Below are positions 9,908 through 19,412 of a stretch of DNA of 64,000 nt, piece by piece. Source of the DNA: Prevotella sp. OH937_COT-195 (GTDB lineage Bacteria; Bacteroidota; Bacteroidia; Bacteroidales; Bacteroidaceae); NCBI RefSeq assembly GCF_003932845.1, contig NZ_RQZH01000012.1, positions 1-64,000 on the forward strand. Direction: 5' to 3'. The notes below the pieces were generated by a model. The model did no database searches and was not told the DNA's origin. It saw only the letters and a list, made by a program, of their open reading frames with translations. Position 1 is the stretch's first letter. Each line of letters begins with the position of its first letter. The position numbers and the translations under genes are program-made.

Positions 9908-11539
9908 CTATGGCTGAACAAACTTGTCGCCTGTTTCTTTTATAAGTTTTCTTGCATATTTCTCTGGGAATCCGGGACGTTTCACTTTTGCTCCAAGTCC
10001 TTCCGGCGTAAGTTCAAACTTTCCGTTCACCTCTGGTTTTTCTGCCATGTCATTATATTTCACTATGAGGTAAAATGCAAGTTGTTTCCAACGTTCGAGC
10101 ATTTGCTGGGCGGTCTGATTGCTATAATCGTTAAGATATTTCCGTGATAATGCAGGATCTTGTCCATGCAGTTTCAAGGCATGCTCCTCAACTTTCTTCT
10201 GATTGATGAAATATTGATTTTCAAGTGAATCTCGTACAGCTTTCAGTGCCGGGAACATCTGTGAATATCGTGGATAAACCATGTTACTAACCCAGTTACA
10301 AACCCAAAAAGCATTATCCATAGAGAATGTCACAGCATCAGCTCCGGGGGTGTTATAGCATTCCGGTTGAACGGTATTGCAGCAATATATCGGTGTATAT
10401 GCTATCATGTTTCCGTCATCATTTCCCCACCACATGCAGCCACCTATTTCGCGTGGGAGCCATGAGCGCATTTGGCTTACATAACTGAATCCGGTTTGCT
10501 GAGTACTTGTAGGACGTTCATTGAAACATTTTTTTCCATCGACCTCGAATGACAGCGGAGTCGGACGATAAGGCATATCCCAAATACCACCTCCCATATC
10601 GTTATCAAGAGCGAACGGAGTACCTTCATAATGATCGCGCATACAATCTTCAATGTCTTGCACACTTACCTTACGGTTCGGTATAATCCACAGTGGCATC
10701 GGTTCTGCATTGGGAACTTTACCCATTGCATAATCAAGGTACGGTGTCATATCTGCAAAATGGTTGAAGAAACTCCATACGCGTGCTTCACAATACCTTC
10801 TACCCCCGAAATCCGGTGCCCCGTATGCAGCATTAAATGAGAATTCGGCATCTTTTCCCGAGAAAAAGCCCATTTCACGAGCAAACTTTATAACGTCCTT
10901 TGAATATAGAACATTTTTCTTGTCTTTTTGGTCAAAGGTGGTAATCCTGCTTTGGTTTGCATGTGCACTTATGGCATTGTCCGGTATGCGTACAGCCACC
11001 CATACGGCACCTTTCCTGTCCGGTCCCTTACCCACCATTTCCATTATCCAAGCCTCGTTAGGGTCGCATATCGTGAATGACTCGCCACCAGAGTTGTATC
11101 CATGCTCGGCAACAAGCGATGTCATAATATTTATTGCCTCACGAGCAGATTTACAACGTTGCAGAGTAATATAAATCAGAGAGCCGTAGTCAAGTATTCC
11201 TGAAGGATTTACAAGTTCTTCACGACCGCCGAATGTTGTTTCGCAAATAGTCACCTGCCATTCGTTAATATTACCTATTACATTATAGGTCTCAGCAGCC
11301 TCGGGAATTTCTCCATGATAAACATTGTTGTCCCAATCATATACCTTGCGCATCTCTCCTTTTGCATGTTTTGCTGCGGGAAAATGACACAATCCCTGAA
11401 ACATTCCATAGTCATCGGCATTATAAGTACAAATAACCGAACCATCGGTACTTGCTCCCTTGCCTACAATGAAATTCGTGCAAGCCATTGATATGCTTGC
11501 GCTGCATAAAGCAGCCAATAAGAAAAACGTTTTCTTCAT
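9908..11539 (-). CDS. Peptidase family C69 dipeptidase (PepD-like)
   Basis: A 543-aa dipeptidase. Residues 1-19 are a signal peptide ending SMA. The mature N-terminus would be Cys20 of ACTNFIVGKGASTDGS, the N-terminal-nucleophile cysteine of family C69, so export and activation coincide. Conserved blocks such as GGESFTICDPNEAWIMEM follow. It is related to lactobacillal PepD and probably degrades dipeptides in the periplasm; the exact substrate is unknown. It is immediately upstream of the MltF-like gene on the same strand. No TAnnTTTG element is visible in the 61 bases separating it from the M23 gene. Confidence 0.88.
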   Translation of the reverse strand: MKKTFFLLAALCSASISMACTNFIVGKGASTDGSVICTYNADDYGMFQGLCHFPAAKHAKGEMRKVYDWDNNVYHGEIPEAAETYNVIGNINEWQVTICETTFGGREELVNPSGILDYGSLIYITLQRCKSAREAINIMTSLVAEHGYNSGGESFTICDPNEAWIMEMVGKGPDRKGAVWVAVRIPDNAISAHANQSRITTFDQKDKKNVLYSKDVIKFAREMGFFSGKDAEFSFNAAYGAPDFGGRRYCEARVWSFFNHFADMTPYLDYAMGKVPNAEPMPLWIIPNRKVSVQDIEDCMRDHYEGTPFALDNDMGGGIWDMPYRPTPLSFEVDGKKCFNERPTSTQQTGFSYVSQMRSWLPREIGGCMWWGNDDGNMIAYTPIYCCNTVQPECYNTPGADAVTFSMDNAFWVCNWVSNMVYPRYSQMFPALKAVRDSLENQYFINQKKVEEHALKLHGQDPALSRKYLNDYSNQTAQQMLERWKQLAFYLIVKYNDMAEKPEVNGKFELTPEGLGAKVKRPGFPEKYARKLIKETGDKFVQP

Positions 11540-11600
11540 AACATTAGAATTTTAATTATATAGTATTAAACACTTTATATACATGATAAATATTTATGTG

Positions 11601-13226
11601 TTACCACAAGATTTTCCATATCTCTTTTATAGTATTACTGCAATTATCTGTTGCACATATAGTTAACGTTCGCTCCGAACCTTTGCGTTTTATTGGAGTT
11701 TCGTTAAGAATACATCTTTTATTTGTTGATTTCGGAACGTCTTCAAACAATACGAACTCGCCATCTACATAAGCCTTGAACGAAGCAATTCCACTTTTCC
11801 CGTCAACAACGTCCAATACTAAATTACCATTGGTTTCTGACAACAATTTCACCTCCGGAGGAGTGTCATCATACGCCACCTCATAACTTAGTCCGAGGTC
11901 ACGAATATATCCTTTCACCCATCCGTTATCATATTTCCCTTCGATGTAACGGTCGTAAATGTCATGGCAAACGATGTAAAACTTATCTGTATGTTTAACA
12001 TAATTGGTCAATACCTTTAGACGGATTTCGCCCCAATCGAATATTGGCATAAGTCTTTCATAGAAAGTATATGCCGCAGATATTCCGTAATGGTTCGCCG
12101 TCTCTTGCGGATTAATGTAAATGTCTCTTGGCAACAGACCTCTTTTCAGTGTTAACATTACATCAGGACGTTTCAACGTATTATCAATGTTGCATGACAT
12201 GAAATTGCCCGCCGGTACTTTTCGTGGTTCTATATCCTGCCGTTTACCATTTATTACAAAACAATATTCATTCTTGTTACCGAAATAGTCACAAACCGAA
12301 TAAGTCAAGTGATAGAGGCGTTCCTCGTTAAAGATAACCACTCCTCGGTTGTCATCAACAAATATTGTGGGTATATTTGTGCCTTTGTCAAGAAAAGACT
12401 TCATAAACCACATGCGATTCTCCGTGTAGTAATCAAAGTCGCCCCACGAGTTAACCATCCGGTGTTTGTTCTCTGGAATACGACTCATATCGCTTTTGAA
12501 AACCGTATCGCCATCTACAATAAGTGCCGAATGCCTTATACCAAGCCGATTCCAACTACCTTCCATACGGTCTTCTGCATGAAAAGCAAAGCCAACCTTA
12601 CCCCATGCCGTCATTTCCGACATGTTGCCGGACAGGGCATATCGTTGCTTACGATTGCTTCCACAGAACATACCCTCTCCTTCTACGGGCATTACCATTA
12701 CGGCATCGACATTTGGTGCTGTTTTATCTTTTACATATATGCCTATAAATTCAAGTGGATCGAGTGCATCCCATGTACGGGTGTCATGAACCTCAAGATG
12801 AAGATGCGGAGCAACACTTGCACCGGTATTTCCACTGACGGCTATCAACTGACCTTCGGCCACCGGAAAATCCGTAGGTCTTAACACTACGTCTGCAACA
12901 TATTGCTGATGTGCATATTGCCATTTCTTAACCATTGCTGCCATCTGTGGAATGAAACGCTGCAAATGACAATATACGCTTGTATAACCATTTGGATGTC
13001 TCACATAAACAGCATTACCAAAGCCGTTCTTTCCGACCGTAACACGACAAACATAACCATCTGCTATCGAGAAGACAGGTTTACCTTCTATTTGTCCTGT
13101 CTTCACATCGCATCCGGCATGGAAATGGTTGGGGCGTGGCTCACCGAAATTCCCGGCCAACATTACATCGTGATGGATAGGTGGAGAGAAAGTAAGCACA
13201 GCACTTAGCAACAATGATGTCAGCAT
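11601..13226 (-). CDS. M23 family metallopeptidase
   Basis: Exported zinc endopeptidase of 541 aa with a short N-terminal hydrophobic signal. The LytM-type metal site is intact: H36xxxD40 (HAGCD), His87 in YCHL and H141xH143 (HLHLE). These residues fit an active peptidoglycan DD-endopeptidase rather than a degenerate EnvC/NlpD activator. The metallopeptidase domain occupies roughly the first 170 residues; the long remainder looks like beta-sandwich domains, including one with a DTPPEVKLLSE...GIASFKAYVDG stretch. Its start overlaps the end of nadC by 7 bases, so the two are translationally coupled. Confidence 0.9.
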   Translation of the reverse strand: MLTSLLLSAVLTFSPPIHHDVMLAGNFGEPRPNHFHAGCDVKTGQIEGKPVFSIADGYVCRVTVGKNGFGNAVYVRHPNGYTSVYCHLQRFIPQMAAMVKKWQYAHQQYVADVVLRPTDFPVAEGQLIAVSGNTGASVAPHLHLEVHDTRTWDALDPLEFIGIYVKDKTAPNVDAVMVMPVEGEGMFCGSNRKQRYALSGNMSEMTAWGKVGFAFHAEDRMEGSWNRLGIRHSALIVDGDTVFKSDMSRIPENKHRMVNSWGDFDYYTENRMWFMKSFLDKGTNIPTIFVDDNRGVVIFNEERLYHLTYSVCDYFGNKNEYCFVINGKRQDIEPRKVPAGNFMSCNIDNTLKRPDVMLTLKRGLLPRDIYINPQETANHYGISAAYTFYERLMPIFDWGEIRLKVLTNYVKHTDKFYIVCHDIYDRYIEGKYDNGWVKGYIRDLGLSYEVAYDDTPPEVKLLSETNGNLVLDVVDGKSGIASFKAYVDGEFVLFEDVPKSTNKRCILNETPIKRKGSERTLTICATDNCSNTIKEIWKILW

Positions 13227-14068
13227 GCCTTGAAACTCATGTCGAGACCTTTTACCGAATGGGTCAGGGCACCCACCGAGACAAAATCAACACCACATTC
13301 TGCATAGTTACGTATGGTATCCAATGTTATGCCACCGCTCGACTCCGTTTCATATTTCCCTCCTATCATTTCTACCGCTTTCTTGGTGTCTGATACACTA
13401 AAGTTGTCTAACATTATTCTATCTACTCCTCCACATTCCATCACTTGCCGTAACTCATCAAAGGAACGAACTTCTATCTCTATTTTAAGATTCAGTCCTT
13501 TCTTTTCAAGATATTCATGGCAACGATTTATTGCATTGTTGATACCACCGGAAAAATCAACATGGTTATCCTTTAGCAATATCATGTCAAAAAGACCGAT
13601 GCGATGGTTAACGCCTCCACCTATCTTAACTGCGTGCTTTTCAAGCATTCTCATGCCGGGTGTTGTCTTACGGGTGTCAAGAACGCGAGTCTTTGTTCCT
13701 TTAAGTTTCTCCACATAAACATTTGTCATCGTTGCAATGCCGCTCATTCTTTGCATTATATTGAGCATCAGGCGTTCCGTCTGGAGTAAAGAACGGGTTT
13801 TTCCACTGACTATCATGGCAACATCGCCTTTCTTTACCTTCGAGCCGTCGCCCATGATTACCTCCACTTTCATGTCAGGGTCAAAACGTGCAAAAACTTT
13901 CTTGGCGGCCTCAACTCCTGCAAGTATCCCGTCTTCTTTTATAATAAGTCTGCTGCTGCCGGTGGCATTCTCAGGAATACAACATAATGTGGTGTGGTCT
14001 CCATCACCAATATCTTCTGCAAATGACAAGTCTATCAATCTTTCTTCCAATTCTTCTGTCAATAACAT
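13220..14068 (-). CDS. nadC: Nicotinate-nucleotide pyrophosphorylase (quinolinate phosphoribosyltransferase)
   Basis: Converts quinolinate and PRPP to nicotinate mononucleotide, CO2 and pyrophosphate in de novo NAD synthesis. The hallmark stretch LDTRKTTPGMRMLEKHAV and the following GGVNHRIGLFDMILLKDNH carry the phosphoribosyl- and substrate-binding residues. Length (282 aa) is normal. No nadA or nadB is in the window. The 3' end overlaps the M23 gene, and the start is 24 bases after the stop of the outer-membrane protein gene, so all three may share a transcript. Confidence 0.96.
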   Translation of the reverse strand: MLLTEELEERLIDLSFAEDIGDGDHTTLCCIPENATGSSRLIIKEDGILAGVEAAKKVFARFDPDMKVEVIMGDGSKVKKGDVAMIVSGKTRSLLQTERLMLNIMQRMSGIATMTNVYVEKLKGTKTRVLDTRKTTPGMRMLEKHAVKIGGGVNHRIGLFDMILLKDNHVDFSGGINNAINRCHEYLEKKGLNLKIEIEVRSFDELRQVMECGGVDRIMLDNFSVSDTKKAVEMIGGKYETESSGGITLDTIRNYAECGVDFVSVGALTHSVKGLDMSFKAC

Positions 14069-14092
14069 GCCAAATATAATTTACCATTAATT

Positions 14093-14587
14093 TTAATCCT
14101 TGAACAAATACACTCCCACTCCGAGACGCAATCCGAACTTGCTGTAATCCGAATGTTTACGGAACGATTGGGCATAATACAATGACGGCTCTATTGTAAC
14201 GGTGCGGTTTACAAAAAAAGCATATCCCACTTCTATTCCCGGCATTATATCATTATAACTATGATTGGCATGCAGCAGTTTCGCATTTACACCGAAATAC
14301 AGACCGTTTTGAATTATATAATAGCGGCCACCTACTCCCAACGTAAAATCTGTGGGGGCATCGTTCCTACCAAAATACTCCACGGCGGCATTTGCTTTCA
14401 ACATGATATTGTCCATTACAAAATATCCTCCTTGTGCTTCTAATCCGAAATGAAGTTTATCTACACCACTGTAACTTAAGTCAAGTCCTGTCAATGACGC
14501 ACCGAGGTAAATCTTTCCCTGTTCAAATTGTGCATTGGCTGATAATGATGCAACCAAAGCAATGATAAACATTGTTATTTTCTTCAT
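14093..14587 (-). CDS. Small outer-membrane beta-barrel protein
   Basis: With the start at 14587 the protein has 164 aa and begins MKKITMFIIALVASLSANA, a clean signal peptide. The frame is open further upstream (14608, 14665), but those starts put non-signal residues first. The mature part alternates hydrophobic and polar residues in short strands (KIYLGASLTGLDLSY, GLYFGVNAKLLHANHS, VTIEPSLYYAQSF) and ends with LRLGVGVYLFKD, as in 8-10-stranded OmpA/OmpX-like barrels. No ligand or function can be assigned. It precedes nadC by 24 bases. Confidence 0.8.
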   Translation of the reverse strand: MKKITMFIIALVASLSANAQFEQGKIYLGASLTGLDLSYSGVDKLHFGLEAQGGYFVMDNIMLKANAAVEYFGRNDAPTDFTLGVGGRYYIIQNGLYFGVNAKLLHANHSYNDIMPGIEVGYAFFVNRTVTIEPSLYYAQSFRKHSDYSKFGLRLGVGVYLFKD

Positions 14588-14678
14588 ACCATAATTTTTT
14601 TTATTCATAATTTTAAATTTAAACATTATACACTTGCTTTTATCTTTTCCAAGAGAAAGAAACATGCAAATGAGATTA

Positions 14679-14834
14679 TTAATATCGTATCAGCGTCTTG
14701 CCGTTTTGTCCATACCGGATAACCAAATCAGCCGGAGTCTTTTTATCATCGGGAGAGAAAATTCTCTCAACAACTTTGCCATGGATGAAATACTCAGATA
14801 TGAGTATTACAAGGCTAATAACAAATGTTATCAT
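14679..14834 (-). pseudogene. N-terminal relic of a CstA-type carbon starvation/peptide transporter
   Basis: A 51-codon minus-strand frame too short for routine gene calling. Its first 34 codons (MITFVISLVILISEYFIHGK, then VVERIFSPDDKKTP) match the start of CstA: first transmembrane helix, then YFxxGKxVERxFxPDxxKTPA. The sequence then leaves the family (DLVIRYGQNGKTLIRY) and stops, whereas CstA is normally several hundred residues long. The rest of the gene is not in the window, so this is a truncated remnant. It occupies most of the 354-base gap between two divergent genes. Identification rests on remembered family sequence. Confidence 0.6.
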
Positions 14835-14924
14835 ACGATGTTTACAATTCCTTTAATTTATTAAAAACCGAGTGCAAAGATACTATTTTTTATCAAACAT
14901 GCAAAAGATTGCCGGAAATATCGC

Positions 14925-14932
14925 TAACTTTG
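14925..14932 (+). promoter_or_regulatory. Promoter -7 element for the GHL10 hydrolase gene
   Basis: TAACTTTG fits TAnnTTTG and lies only 9 bases before ATG 14942. Transcription beginning 4-7 bases past the element would leave a leader of a few bases at most. Confidence 0.6.
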
Positions 14933-14941
14933 CAAACGATT

Positions 14942-16624
14942 ATGAAAAAGAAAAATATAATTCTATCCATAGCCGTCATGCTTTCATTGACGGTCTGTGC
15001 CCAAAAGAAAATGAACATCAATTATGGTGAGACTCCTAAAAGAGAAGTCAGGGCTGTATGGCTTACAACTGTTAAAAGTCTTGATTGGCCGGAAATAAAG
15101 GCTGACTCACCGGAAAACATAAAAAGGCAGCAGAAAGAACTGACGGACATTTTGGACAAACTTCAAAAGGCCGGCGTAAATCTTGTGTTGATGCAATCAA
15201 GAGTGAGGGCATCTACAATATACCACAGCGACATCGAACCTTGGGATCAGAATATCACGGGTATCCCGGGGAAATATCCGGGTTACGACCCACTGCAATT
15301 TGCAATAGAACAATGTCATGCAAGAGGTATGCAAATACACTCGTGGATAGTAACATTGCCAATAGGTCCTTGGAATTCGTATGCGGCAAAGCAATTGCAG
15401 AAAAACCATCCGAACATTTTGCGCAAGATTGGAACCGACGGATATATTGATCCGGAAAACCCAGATACGGCTCCATACATTGCCGATATTTGTGCCGAAA
15501 TAGTAAGAAAATATGATGTAGATGGTATTCATCTTGACTACATAAGATATCCCGACGCTTGGAAAATGCCGGCAAACAGGGCAAAATGCCGTGAAAACAT
15601 AACTCGTATCGTGAAAGCCATAAACCATGCGATAAAAAAAGAGAAACCGTGGGTTATGCTTAGTTGTTCGCCGGTAGGAAAGCATGATGACTTGACAAGA
15701 TTCAGTAGCAGGGGATGGAATGCACGTAATGCAGTGGCACAAGACGCACAACAATGGTTGAAAGACGGATTGATGGATGCTGAGTTTCCCATGATTTATT
15801 TCAAAGGGGACAATTTCTATCCTTTCGCACTTGATTGGAAAGAAAACTCAAATGGAAGGATTATGGCGCCGGGACTCGGAATATATTTCATGCACCCATC
15901 GGAAGGACGCTGGAACTTGATTGACGTTCAACGGCAGATGAATTATCTGCGACAGATTGGCGTGGGGCATACATATTTCAGAAGCAGGTTCTTTACCGAG
16001 AACACCAAGGGGTTATATGATTTCACCATAAATGAATTCGATCGTTTTCTTGCGGTAGTTCCTGCAATGTCATGGCTTCAAAAAACACCGCCGACAACTC
16101 CGACTTGCCTTAGTGTTAAAAATGGAGTCGACAAACAAGTGTTAACATGGAATGCAGCAAGAAGCAGAAGCGAAAGTCCGGATGTATCATACAACATTTA
16201 TGCTTCCCACGAAGAAAACGTAGATGTTGACGACCCGAGAAATTTGATAGCACAATTAGTAAAAGGCACATCACTGATAATAGACACTAAAATTCCATAC
16301 AATTATGCCGTATGTGCAATCGACCGTTTCGGGAACGAAAGCGAACCTGCGATGGTGGAAGGAAAACATAAAAAAAACATGTTCCCACATCTTATTGAGA
16401 ACAACGGGAAAATTGTCAGGCTTCCATCACGTCCGAACACACTTGATGCAGAATATGTCATTTTCAAATCATTGGCAGGCACACCGATTGCCACTCGCAT
16501 ATATCATGGAGATGTCATAGACATTACTACTCTTCCCTGTGGTTTCTACTCTATCCATTCTCTCGGAAAGAAAGGAAGAACTCACCGCATCGGTTGGATA
16601 AAGAAAGAAACGAAAAAACAATAA
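14942..16624 (+). CDS. GHL10-type (DUF187) family 10-like glycoside hydrolase, secreted
   Basis: A 560-aa exported protein starting at ATG 14942, where a signal peptide begins (MKKKNIILSIAVMLSLTVCA); the frame stays open upstream to 14825 without signal-like sequence. The barrel domain opens with REVRAVWLTTVKSLDWPE and includes VDGIHLDYIRYPD, both typical of the GHL10 superfamily. A fibronectin-like C-terminal region follows from about residue 390. Members cleave glycans or modify peptidoglycan, but the substrate is poorly established, so I assign none. The SpoU methyltransferase gene starts 48 bases downstream on the same strand. Confidence 0.85.
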   Translation: MKKKNIILSIAVMLSLTVCAQKKMNINYGETPKREVRAVWLTTVKSLDWPEIKADSPENIKRQQKELTDILDKLQKAGVNLVLMQSRVRASTIYHSDIEPWDQNITGIPGKYPGYDPLQFAIEQCHARGMQIHSWIVTLPIGPWNSYAAKQLQKNHPNILRKIGTDGYIDPENPDTAPYIADICAEIVRKYDVDGIHLDYIRYPDAWKMPANRAKCRENITRIVKAINHAIKKEKPWVMLSCSPVGKHDDLTRFSSRGWNARNAVAQDAQQWLKDGLMDAEFPMIYFKGDNFYPFALDWKENSNGRIMAPGLGIYFMHPSEGRWNLIDVQRQMNYLRQIGVGHTYFRSRFFTENTKGLYDFTINEFDRFLAVVPAMSWLQKTPPTTPTCLSVKNGVDKQVLTWNAARSRSESPDVSYNIYASHEENVDVDDPRNLIAQLVKGTSLIIDTKIPYNYAVCAIDRFGNESEPAMVEGKHKKNMFPHLIENNGKIVRLPSRPNTLDAEYVIFKSLAGTPIATRIYHGDVIDITTLPCGFYSIHSLGKKGRTHRIGWIKKETKKQ

Positions 16625-16672
16625 TTCTTTTCTTTTTCAACCACAAATTGTATTTAACAAAAAGATAAAACA

Positions 16673-17431
16673 GTGTTAAGTAAAAATCTAATAAAATACA
16701 TTCATTCTCTTGAACTTAAGAAATTTAGGAAAAGAGAAAAAGTTTTTGTGGCAGAAGGACCAAAGGTTGTTGGCGACTTATTGAAAGTTGTACAACCCAA
16801 AAAGTTGATTGCAACAAAAGAATGGTTTAAAAAAAACGGTGACAGCGACCATGAAGTAGAAATCGTGACAAACGATGAATTAGCCAAATTGAGTTTCTTG
16901 CAACATCCTCAGAATGTATTGGCGGTTTTCCCAATACCACGTATCAAAGAAAAAAACGATTATTCACATTTGCTTAAAGGCAAACTGACACTCGCACTCG
17001 ACTCCGTTCAAGACCCTGGAAATCTCGGAACCATAATAAGAATTGCAGATTGGTTTGGAATTGACACAATACTTTGCAGCAACGAAACAGCCGATGTTTA
17101 TAATCCGAAAGTGGTACAGGCAACAATGGGCAGCATTGCAAGAGTTCAAGTAATTTATGTAGATCTTGTGACTGCTCTGACAAGTGTAAAGGACAATATA
17201 CCCATATATGGCACATTCCTCAATGGAGACAGCATATATGACAGCAATTTGTCAAACGAGGGCATAATCGTCATGGGTAACGAAGGAAATGGGATTTCCA
17301 AAAAAATTGTTGATTTGATAACAAACAGAATTTTAATACCGAGTTACCCAAAAGAACGAGAAACAGCCGATTCGTTGAACGTTGCCATAGCAACGGCTAT
17401 CACCTGTGCGGAGTTTCGACGCATGGTATAA
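16673..17431 (+). CDS. SpoU/TrmH-family RNA 2'-O-methyltransferase
   Basis: A 252-aa SAM-dependent RNA methyltransferase of the SPOUT class. An N-terminal substrate-binding segment (RKREKVFVAEGPK-like) precedes the three SpoU motifs: DSVQDPGNLGTIIRIADWFG (Asn/Arg of motif 1), IVMGNEGNGIS (motif 2) and IPSYPKERETADSLNVAIATAI (motif 3). The knotted C-terminal domain is complete. Translation starts with GTG. The target is probably ribose 2'-O of rRNA or tRNA, but family sequence does not distinguish RlmB-, TrmH- and TsnR-like specificity here. Confidence 0.9.
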   Translation: MLSKNLIKYIHSLELKKFRKREKVFVAEGPKVVGDLLKVVQPKKLIATKEWFKKNGDSDHEVEIVTNDELAKLSFLQHPQNVLAVFPIPRIKEKNDYSHLLKGKLTLALDSVQDPGNLGTIIRIADWFGIDTILCSNETADVYNPKVVQATMGSIARVQVIYVDLVTALTSVKDNIPIYGTFLNGDSIYDSNLSNEGIIVMGNEGNGISKKIVDLITNRILIPSYPKERETADSLNVAIATAITCAEFRRMV

Positions 17432-17484
17432 CTGCGAGTCTATTAAAAAATACTTAAAAAGCACACTATATCAGAATTTATTGT

Positions 17485-17492
17485 TACCTTTG
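17485..17492 (+). promoter_or_regulatory. Promoter -7 element for lysS
   Basis: TACCTTTG, an exact TAnnTTTG match, followed by a leader of roughly 60 bases before ATG 17561. No TTTG is present at the -33 distance. Confidence 0.6.
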
Positions 17493-17560
17493 CAGAGACT
17501 ATTTTAATAGGAACACATAAAAAAATAACAAATTAACAGAACAAAAAGAAATTGTATCAC

Positions 17561-19291
17561 ATGAACGTCTTAGAACTGAGTGAACAAGAAATAGGAAGGC
17601 GGCAGAGCCTTAAAGAATTAAAAGACATGGGCATTGACCCATACCCTGCGGCAGAATATCCCACTAATGCCTTTAGTACAGACATAAAGAACGAGTTTCG
17701 TGACGATGACGAGCAACGAGAAGTTTGCATTGCCGGTAGAATTATGAGCATCCGAGTAATGGGAAAAGCCTCTTTTGCCGAGTTGCAGGACTCCAAAGGT
17801 AGAATTCAAGTATATGTCACACGTGATGACATCTGCCCGGAAGAAAACAAAGATCTTTATAATAAAGTGTTTAAGAAACTCCTTGACATAGGAGATTTTA
17901 TCGGTATAAAGGGTTTCGTTTTCAGAACGCAGATGGGGGAAATATCCGTCCATGCAAAAGAATTTACTCTCTTGAGCAAGAGTCTCAAACCGCTACCAAT
18001 AGTAAAATATAAGGATGGAGTGGCATACGATAAATTCGATGATCCGGAACTTCGTTACCGACAGCGATACGTTGACCTCGTGGTAAACGAAGGAGTAAAA
18101 GAAACGTTCTTACAACGTTCGACCGTGTTGCGCACATTGCGACAAGTGCTCGATGAAAACGGATATACAGAGGTAGAGACTCCTATCCTGCAGACAATAG
18201 CAGGAGGTGCATCGGCTCGACCGTTCATTACACATTTCAACGCACTGAACCAAAACATGTTCATGCGTATCGCAACCGAACTTTATCTTAAACGACTTAT
18301 TGTGGGTGGCTTTGAAGGTGTCTATGAAATAGGCAAGAATTTCCGGAACGAAGGAATGGATAGAAACCACAATCCTGAATTTACGTGTATGGAGTTGTAT
18401 GTGCAATACAAGGATTACAATTGGATGATGTCATTTACCGAGAAATTACTTGAGAGAATCTGTATCGCAGTAAACGGCAAACCGGAACGTGAGATTGACG
18501 GAAAGATAATTTCTTTCAAGGCTCCATATCGTCGCTTGCCCATACTTGATGCAATCAAAGAGAAAACAGGATTTGACGTTAATGGAAAGACCGAAGAAGA
18601 AATTCGTTCATTCTGCAAGGAAAAAGGAATGGAGATTGACGACTCCATGGGAAAGGGTAAACTCATTGATGAACTCTTCGGGGAATTCTGTGAAGGAACT
18701 TATATCCAGCCAACTTTCATTACAGACTATCCTGTTGAGATGTCGCCACTTACAAAGATGCACCGCTCAAAAGCCGGTCTTACAGAACGTTTTGAACTTA
18801 TGGTAAACGGAAAAGAGCTTGCCAATGCCTATTCGGAACTGAACGACCCTGTTGACCAAGAAGAACGTTTCGTGGAACAAATGAAACTTGCAGATAAAGG
18901 TGACGACGAGGCTATGATAATTGATAAAGATTTCCTAAGGGCATTACAATACGGTATGCCGCCGACATCAGGAATCGGAATAGGAATAGACAGACTCGTA
19001 ATGTTAATGACCGGCAAAACTTTCATTCAAGAGGTTCTCTTTTTCCCACAGATGAAACCAGAAAAAACGATACCTCAGAGTAATGAAGCAGAATGGGCAG
19101 AGATTGGCGTTGCTCCGGAATGGGTACCTATACTGCGCAAAGCCGGATTCAATCTTGTAACAAACATCAAAGACGAGAAAGCACAAGGTCTGCAACAAAA
19201 GATTGGCGACATCGTAAAGAGATATAAACTCGAAATGCAGAAGCCGTCTGTGGATGAGATACAAATATGGATTAACAAAATCAACGAATGA
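17561..19291 (+). CDS. lysS: Lysine--tRNA ligase (class II)
   Basis: Charges tRNA-Lys with lysine. The N-terminal OB-fold anticodon-binding domain is seen in VCIAGRIMSIRVMGKASFAELQD. The class II core has motif 2 (FRNEGMDRNHNPEFTCMELY) and motif 3 (GIGIGIDRLVMLMTG). The ATG at 17561 gives 576 aa; an in-frame TTG at 17552 would add three residues and is less likely. Compared with E. coli LysS (505 aa) it has a C-terminal extension of about 65 residues after the catalytic domain (AEWAEIGVAPEWVPILRKAGF onward), a form I associate with Bacteroidota. Confidence 0.97.
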   Translation: MNVLELSEQEIGRRQSLKELKDMGIDPYPAAEYPTNAFSTDIKNEFRDDDEQREVCIAGRIMSIRVMGKASFAELQDSKGRIQVYVTRDDICPEENKDLYNKVFKKLLDIGDFIGIKGFVFRTQMGEISVHAKEFTLLSKSLKPLPIVKYKDGVAYDKFDDPELRYRQRYVDLVVNEGVKETFLQRSTVLRTLRQVLDENGYTEVETPILQTIAGGASARPFITHFNALNQNMFMRIATELYLKRLIVGGFEGVYEIGKNFRNEGMDRNHNPEFTCMELYVQYKDYNWMMSFTEKLLERICIAVNGKPEREIDGKIISFKAPYRRLPILDAIKEKTGFDVNGKTEEEIRSFCKEKGMEIDDSMGKGKLIDELFGEFCEGTYIQPTFITDYPVEMSPLTKMHRSKAGLTERFELMVNGKELANAYSELNDPVDQEERFVEQMKLADKGDDEAMIIDKDFLRALQYGMPPTSGIGIGIDRLVMLMTGKTFIQEVLFFPQMKPEKTIPQSNEAEWAEIGVAPEWVPILRKAGFNLVTNIKDEKAQGLQQKIGDIVKRYKLEMQKPSVDEIQIWINKINE

Positions 19292-19297
19292 CAAATC

Positions 19298-19374
19298 GAT
19301 GACAGGCAATAAACGGCAATAACGTTACATATAAATTCAATTTTTAAGACACTGTTCGTGTGTTGCCTGCCATC
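19298..19374. repeat. Long-range inverted repeat between lysS and gpsA
   Basis: GATGACAGGCAA (19298-19309) pairs with TTGCCTGCCATC (19363-19374) with one internal mismatch and a 53-base loop. It could end lysS transcription or structure the leader of gpsA. No T-run directly follows, so its function is open. Confidence 0.4.
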
Positions 19375-19412
19375 ACCCTTATATATCTTTTGTAATATTA
19401 AATCGAAACACT

